From Capra hircus (lineage: Eukaryota; Chordata; Mammalia; Artiodactyla; Bovidae): a stretch of 64,000 nucleotides of DNA. Positions 58,353-64,000 of the stretch are shown here, piece after piece. The stretch's first letter is position 1, and every line of letters begins with the position of its first letter. Under the pieces are notes generated by a model. That model ran no database searches and was not told where the DNA came from. It saw only the letters and a list, made by a program, of their open reading frames with translations. Location: contig NC_030817.1 in NCBI RefSeq assembly GCF_001704415.2, positions 49,213,550-49,277,549 of the forward strand. The letters are read 5' to 3'. The position numbers were made by a program, and so were the translations under genes.

Positions 58353-59060
58353 CTAAATAAAAAAACAAAACTTTAGTCATTTGTCTTCCAGAATCAGATA
58401 TTTTTTCATAAAGGCTGAATTTGTTTTATAGTAGAAAACTACAAGTGCCTTCTGAGCAGTCAACTATTCACATTTTATTTTAAAATATAAAATATTATTT
58501 CCATAAATAATTTTTCTGAGCATTTTGTCATGGAAAATTCCAAACATCAAACACGAAAAGAAGACTATTGAAACATACCCTCAGGAAGCCGTCACTCATC
58601 TTCAACAATTATCAATATTTTCCCAATCTTGTTTCCCTACTCTTCTACTCCACTCCTACTTTTTTCTACATTTTTTTTTTTTGGCTAGAGTATTCAAAAA
58701 CAAATTCTAGATATATCATTGCTTTGTAAATAGTTCAATATTAATCTCTGACAAGAATTTCTTCTTATATAAACATACCATTAACAAACTGAAATAAATT
58801 AACAATAATTCTTTAGAAAGGCGTAATAACTTGTCCATGCTCAGGTTTCCCCAAGTCTCAAAGATCCTTTTTCTGTTTATTTATTTCTTTGGTTTGTTCA
58901 AATCAAAATCCAAGCTAACCCATATACTGTATCTGGTTATTATTTATCTTAAGTCTCTTTCATTTTTAAAGTCTCCTCACACAGTTCTTCCCTCCTCCAC
59001 CCTACTCCCCCTAGCAAGGCACTGACTTGTTGTGGAAATTAGGACATATGACCCACAGAA
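58353..59060. mobile_element. Intron, mostly an ancient L1M-like repeat
   Basis: From about 58520 the blocks ttttgtcatggaaaattcca, cttcaacaattatcaatatt, caatcttgtttccct and ggtttgttcaaatcaaaatc match a widespread ancient mammalian repeat, which I believe is an L1M 3' region. Family and strand are unsure. No upstream MNS1 exon was seen here. Confidence 0.45.
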
Positions 59061-59198
59061 TGCCCCACGTTCTGAATTTGACCAATTGCTTCCCCAAGAT
59101 ATCACCTATCTTGTTTCTTTTTCCTATTTCCTATAAAATGGTTGAAAGATCTAGAAACTTGATTAAATGCTATATTTAGGAAAGAATAAACACATAAA

Positions 59199-59408
59199 AG
59201 GGGTTTCCTGGTGGCTCAGTGGTAAAGAACCTGCCTACCAATGCAGGAAACTTGGGTTTGATACCTGGGTCGGGAAGATCCCCTGGAGAGGGAAATGGTA
59301 ACCTACTCCACTATTCCTGCCTGGGAAATCCCATGGACAGAACAGGCTGGCAGGCTACAGTCCATAGGTTGTAAAAGAGTCAGACATAACTGAGCAACTG
59401 AGTATGGC
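59199..59408 (+). mobile_element. Bov-tA SINE
   Basis: Head ggggtttcctggtggctcag, B-box gggtttgatacctgggtcgg, end agacataactgagcaactga. cacataaaa occurs on both sides (about 59190 and 59419), a likely target duplication. Confidence 0.94.
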
Positions 59409-59984
59409 ATGACAAGCACATAAAAAGATGTTCAATATCATTAAAGATCAGGAAGTTCAAGTTAAAACAACAATGCTATATCACTACATACATCCTGGAA
59501 TGGCTAAAATGAAAAGTCATAACAAAACCAAATGCTGGTGAGAACCTACATAATTCACACATTGCTGAGTTGTAATGTAAAATGGTACAGCCACTCTGAA
59601 AAATAGCTTTACAGTTTGTTATAAAGCTAACATGCAATTACAACTCAACAGCTGTATTCTTAAGCATTTATCCCAGAGAAATGAGAACACATGTTTATTT
59701 AAAAACCTATACCCAAAATGTTTATAGCAGATTTATTCAAAATAGCCAATTAAAAATAGCCAGACATTCTTTAACAGATGAATGGTCAAATAAACTGTGA
59801 TATATCCATACTATGGAATACTGCTCAGCAACAAAGAGGAATAAGCATTAATAGAAGCTACAATCTGGCTGAACCTCTAGAAATTTTGCTGAGTGAAAAA
59901 AATCCAGTCTCAAAAGGTAGCATACTGTTTGATTCTATTTATATAATGGTCTTGGAACATGCTCTATTTTAAGGCTGAAACATA
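59409..59984 (+). mobile_element. Old L1 ORF2/3' fragment
   Basis: aaatgctggtgagaacctac, aatggtacagccactctga, tatccatactatggaatact and gattctatttatataatg are L1 3'-region blocks, strongly diverged. Confidence 0.7.
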
Positions 59985-60705
59985 ATTCACATAGCATTCA
60001 ATTTGTATTTCACAATTCACAACTCAGCAGGTTTTTAGTATATTCACAGTGTTGCACATCCAAAACCACTGGCTAGTTTCAGAACTTTTTAAAGATAGAC
60101 TATTATTTGGAGCAGTACTGAGTTCATAGCAAAATTGAAAACAGAGTTCCCATGTATACTATTCCCACACACATGCACAGGCCCCCTCACTATCAACATT
60201 CCACACCAGAGGGGAGATTTGCTACAATCAATAAACCTACATTGACACATCATCACCCAAGGTTCAGTTTTCCTTACAGTTCAGTTTGGACATTATATAC
60301 TCTATGGGTTTGAACAAATGTATAATAATATGTATCTACCATTACAGTATCATACAGAATTTCACCACCCTTAAAATCCTCTATGCTCTGCTTATTCATC
60401 CCTCACTCCTCAAAACTCCTGGCAACCATTAATCTTTACTATTCTCATTGTTTTATGTTGTTCAGAATGTCATATCGTTGAAATCATATGCCTTTCAGAT
60501 TGGCTTCTTTCACTTATTAATATACATTTAAGATTTTTCCATGTCTTTCCATGACTTGATAGCTCATTTCTTTTAGCACTGAATAATATTCTATTTTCTG
60601 GATTATTTCTTCATTCACCTACTGAAGGACATCTCCGTTGCTTACAGGTTTTGGCCAGTATAAACAAAGCTGCCAAAACATCCACATGCAGGTTTTTGGG
60701 TAGAT

Positions 60706-61126
60706 GTGGTCATGTATGGATGTGAGAGTTGGACTGTGAAGAAAGCTGAGCACCGAAGAATTGATGCTTTTGAACTGTGGTGTTGGAGAAGACTCTTGAG
60801 AGTCCCTTGGACTGCAAGGAGATCCAACCAGTCCATTCTGAACGAGATCAACCCTGGGATTTCTTTGGAAGGAATGATGCTAAAGCTGAAACTCCAGTAC
60901 TTTGGTCACCTCATGTGAAGAGTTGACTCACTGGAAAAGACTGATGCTGGGAGGGATTGGGGACAGGAGGAGAAGGGGACGACAGAGATGGCTGGATGGC
61001 ATCACTGACTCAATGGACGTGAGTCTGAGTGAACTCTGGGAGTTGGTGATGGACAGGGAGGCCTGGCGTGCTGCAATTCATGGGGTCGCAAAGAGTCAGA
61101 CACGACTGAGCGACTGAACTGAACTG
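60706..61126 (+). mobile_element. LINE BovB 3' fragment
   Basis: It starts at ggtcatgtatggatgtgaga in the last part of ORF2 and ends gactgaactgaactgaa. The final ORF2 frame is open at 60706-60918 until gtga. It is inserted in antisense L1. Confidence 0.95.
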
Positions 61127-61283
61127 AAGCTTTCAACATTACAGAACATTTTTATCACCCCATAAAAGAAACCTCACAGCTGTTACCAATCATCATTCCC
61201 TTTACCCCTCAACCATTAATCTATTTTCTAGCTGTGGGAATTTGCCTATTCTAGACATTTTAAGGAAATCATGCAATACATGG

Positions 61284-61469
61284 GGCTTCTCTTGTGGCTC
61301 AGCTGGTAAAGAATGCCTGCAGTGCCGGAGACCTGGGTTCAATCCCTGAGTTGGGAAGATCCCTTGGAAAAGGGAAAGGCTTCCCACTCTAGTATTCTAG
61401 ACTGGAGAATTCCATGGACTAGTCCATGGGGTCACAAAAAGTTGGACACGACTGAGCCACTTTCGGTCA
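61284..61469 (+). mobile_element. Bov-tA SINE with 14-bp target duplication
   Basis: Head ggcttctcttgtggctcagc to end gttggacacgactgagccac. Flanks catgcaatacatgg (61270-61283) and catgcattacatgg (61470-61483) differ by one base. Confidence 0.95.
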
Positions 61470-62055
61470 CATGCATTACATGGCCTCTCTGTTTGGCTTC
61501 TTTCATTTAGCATAATGCTTTCAAGGTTCACCCATGCTGTGGCAAATATCAGTAATGCATACCTTTCTATGGTTGTATACTACTGTGCTGTATAGATACA
61601 ACATATCTTATTTATCCATTCACAAACTGATGAGTATTTAGATTGTTTCCACTTATCTGGCTATCATGAATAATGCTGCAATATGAACATCTGTGTAAAA
61701 GTTTTTGTGTGGACATATATTTTCAATTATCCTGGTCATATGCTTAGGAGTGGAACTGCTATGTAATAGAGTAACTGTTTAACTTTTTAAGTAACTACCA
61801 AACTGCTGTGCACAGTCACTATACCATTTTACATTTCCATCCAAAATGTACAAGAGCTCCAACATTTTATTTCCTCTTCTCCCCCAAATGTAGCAGTCCT
61901 CATGGGTCTCAAGTGGTATCTCATTGTGGTTTTTATTTGCACCTCCCTAATGACTAATGGTGCTGAGCACAGTTTTTGGGGATACTATTTATTTATATAT
62001 ATTCTTTGGAGTAATGGCTATTGAAATTCCTTCCTCATTAATTTTTTTTGTCTGT

Positions 62056-62502
62056 TTTCTGATGAATTGTACATTGAACATTCTGTAAGTGACAAAATTA
62101 TAGAAATAGAGAACATATTAGTGATTATTAGACTTAGGGATGAGGTAGGGCCAGACAAGAAAGATATGAGTATACTTATAAAATGACATAATATGGGATC
62201 CCTGTGATCATGGAATGCTTCTGGATCTTAGCTGTGGTGTTATATATACAAAGCTACATGTTAGCCAATGACTCCTGAGTGAAGAATTGGCTCCACAGCT
62301 GACAGCAGCAGTGGTGAGGCTGGGGTGCCCTCTGCCCCTGGGTATCCACCAACACTGGCTCCAGCCTTCCCCAGACCCACTTCCAAGCCACAACAGCAGG
62401 GCCTTTTCCTCGACCCCTGGCTGCACACTGAGTGACACCCCACAGCCAGTAAAGGTTTAAACGCTCAATGAAGATGATCAGTGGGACAGCCAGGGCACCA
62501 GG
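62056..62502. other. GC-richer stretch before the last BovB
   Basis: From about 62278 the sequence is GC-rich (cacagctgacagcagcagtg, aggctggggtgccctctgcc). Overlapping antisense frames of 60-83 codons are likely chance. It may be the distal leader of the old-type BovB that follows, but I have no second copy here to prove it. Confidence 0.45.
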
Positions 62503-64000
62503 CACGTCATCCAGCTACACTGAGCAGCTGAAGGGTATGTCCCTGTTAGTTAAGGCCTGACAAAATGTGGTCCACTGGAGAAGGGAATGGCAAACCACTA
62601 CAGTATTCTTGCCTTGAGAACCCCATGAACAGTATGAAAAGGTAAAAGATGTAACACTGAAAAATGAACCTCCCAGGTCAGTAGGTGTCCAATATACCAC
62701 TGGGGAAGAGCAGAAAAATAGCTACAGAAAGAATGAAGGGGCTGAATGGGAAATAACACCCAATTGTGGTTGTACCTGGTGATGAAAGTCAAGTCCAATG
62801 CTGTAAAGAACAATATTGCATAGGAACCTAGAATGTTAGGTCCATGAATCAACGTAAATTGGATGTGGTCAAACAGGAGATAGCAAGAGTGAGCATAGAC
62901 ATTTCATGAATCAATGATCTAAAATGAACAGGAATGGGAGAATTTAATTCAGATGACTATTATGTCTACTACTGTGGGCAAGACTCCCTGAGAAGGAATG
63001 GAGTAGCCCTCATAATCAACAAATGAGTCTGAAATGCAGTACTTGGGTACAATTTCAAAAATGACAGACTGATCTCTGCTCATTTTCAAGGCAAACTATT
63101 CAACATCTCAGTAATTCAAGTCTATGCCCCAACCACTAATACTGAACAAGATGAAGTTGAATGGTTCTGAGAAGACCTACAAGACCTCCTAGAACACCAA
63201 AAAAAGATGTCCTTTTTATCATAGGGGAATGGAATGCAAAAGTAAGAAGTCAAGTGATACCTGGACTAACAGGCAAGTTTGACCTCGGAGTACAAAATGA
63301 AGCAGGGCAAAGGCTAACCGAGTTTTACCAAAAGAAGGCACTGGTCGCAAACACTATCTTCCAACAACACAAGAGATGACTCTACACATGGACATCACCA
63401 GATGGTCAGTACCAAAATCAGACTGATTATATTCCTTGCAGTCAAAGATGGAGAAGCTCTCACAGTGAGCAAAAACAAGACCTGGAGCTAACTGTGGCTC
63501 AGATCATCTGCTCCTTTTTGCAAAATTCAAGCTCAAATTGAAGAAAGTAGGGAAAACCACTAGGCCATTCAGGTATGACCTAATCAAATCCCTTATGATT
63601 ATACAGTGGAGGTGACAAATAGATTCAATGAACTAGACCTGACAGACAGAGTGCCTGAAGAACTATGGACAGAGGTTCATAACATTGTACAGGAGGTGGT
63701 GACCAAAACCATCTCCAAGAAAAAGAAATGCAAGAAGGCCAAGTCTGAGGAGGCCTTACAAATAGTTCAGAAAAGAAGAGAAGCAAAAGGCAAAGGAGAA
63801 AAGGAAAAATATTCCCAAGAGAATTTAGAGTTCCAGAGACTAGCAAGGAGAGATAAGAAAGCCTTCTTAAGTGAATAATGCAAAGAAAAGAGGAAAACAA
63901 CAGAATGGGAAAAACTAGAAAGCTTTTTAAGAAAATTGGAAATACCAAGGAAACCTTTCATACAAAGATAGGCACAATAAGGACAAAAATGGCAAGAACC
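62503..64000 (+). mobile_element. LINE BovB, old-type copy, cut by window edge
   Basis: Old leader (cgtcatccagctacactgag, cagctgaagggtatgtccct), endonuclease (the tryptophan of GTWN is a stop: aggaacctagaatgtt) and linker to the window end. Open pieces are at 63161-63379 (LFIIGEWNAKVRS, D to E in the GDWN motif) and 63606-63878. RT and 3' end lie beyond 64000. Confidence 0.92.

Larger units (their letters stand above)
59985..62055 (-). mobile_element. Old L1 3' region (antisense), split by BovB and Bov-tA
   Basis: Antisense L1 blocks run from 59985 (caacattccacaccagaggg, cttcattcacctactgaagg) to 60705. They resume at about 61130 (catcattccctttacccctc) and, after a SINE, at 61470 (gctttcaaggttcacccatg, gtgaataatgctgc-like, ggtatctcattgtggttttt). 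Confidence 0.75.

Noticed and set aside
62208..62505. Three overlapping minus-strand frames (60-83 codons) as a gene or upstream MNS1 exon
   Set aside because: Their composition does not fit the coiled-coil MNS1 protein; GC-rich sequence simply lacks stops here.

Overview
The window is mammalian nuclear DNA from a ruminant, most likely a bovid. The evidence is its repeat content: LINE BovB (RTE clade), the SINEs Bov-tA and Bov-A2 whose 3' parts derive from BovB, tRNA-derived CHR-type SINEs, artiodactyl L1 and at least one endogenous-retrovirus solo LTR. Nothing bacterial or plasmid-like is present. The species cannot be fixed from the sequence alone.

The only protein-coding host gene I can support is on the minus strand: six consecutive internal exons of a glutamate/lysine-rich coiled-coil protein that I recognise as MNS1 (a cilium and sperm-axoneme protein with a trichohyalin-plectin-homology domain). 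The exons are at 58352-58225, 33152-33050, 26410-26181, 25823-25607, 25509-25402 and 2546-2289. All have AG/GT splice borders and compatible phases, and they sum to 1044 nt = 348 codons with no stop. The first exons lie beyond the right edge and the terminal exon beyond the left edge. The introns measure about 25.1, 6.6, 0.36, 0.10 and 22.9 kb.

The long introns are packed with nested transposons. By my coordinates about 23 kb, over a third of the window, is BovB: a diverged copy at 1-1768; a long copy at 18752-22158 inside an L1 3' end; a copy at 28074-31185 split by a 1309-bp solo LTR with a 6-bp target duplication; 5'-truncated pieces at 9027, 37476, 38993, 57087 and 60706; a near-complete copy at 50960-54029; and a partial old copy running off the right edge from about 62503. 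The block 42659-50585 is one BovB nest. A full-length copy with an inverted 5' half (45807-49673), flanked by 11-bp near-identical duplications, sits inside an older copy, which itself seems to carry another truncated BovB. Every BovB reading frame is broken, although most keep the YADD reverse-transcriptase motif.

Other structures are a six-unit 51-bp minisatellite (5034-5342) that is open in several frames by periodicity alone, an L1 5'UTR+ORF1 element that lacks nearly all of ORF2 (5979-7990), a three-monomer Bov-A SINE in an ancient LTR-like repeat (41712-42141), a Tigger-like inverted-repeat element (23541-23750), and many L1 remnants in both orientations. I found no convincing new gene system. 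The most informative observations concern retrotransposition structure: twin-priming-type inversion, nested target duplications and two BovB leader types.
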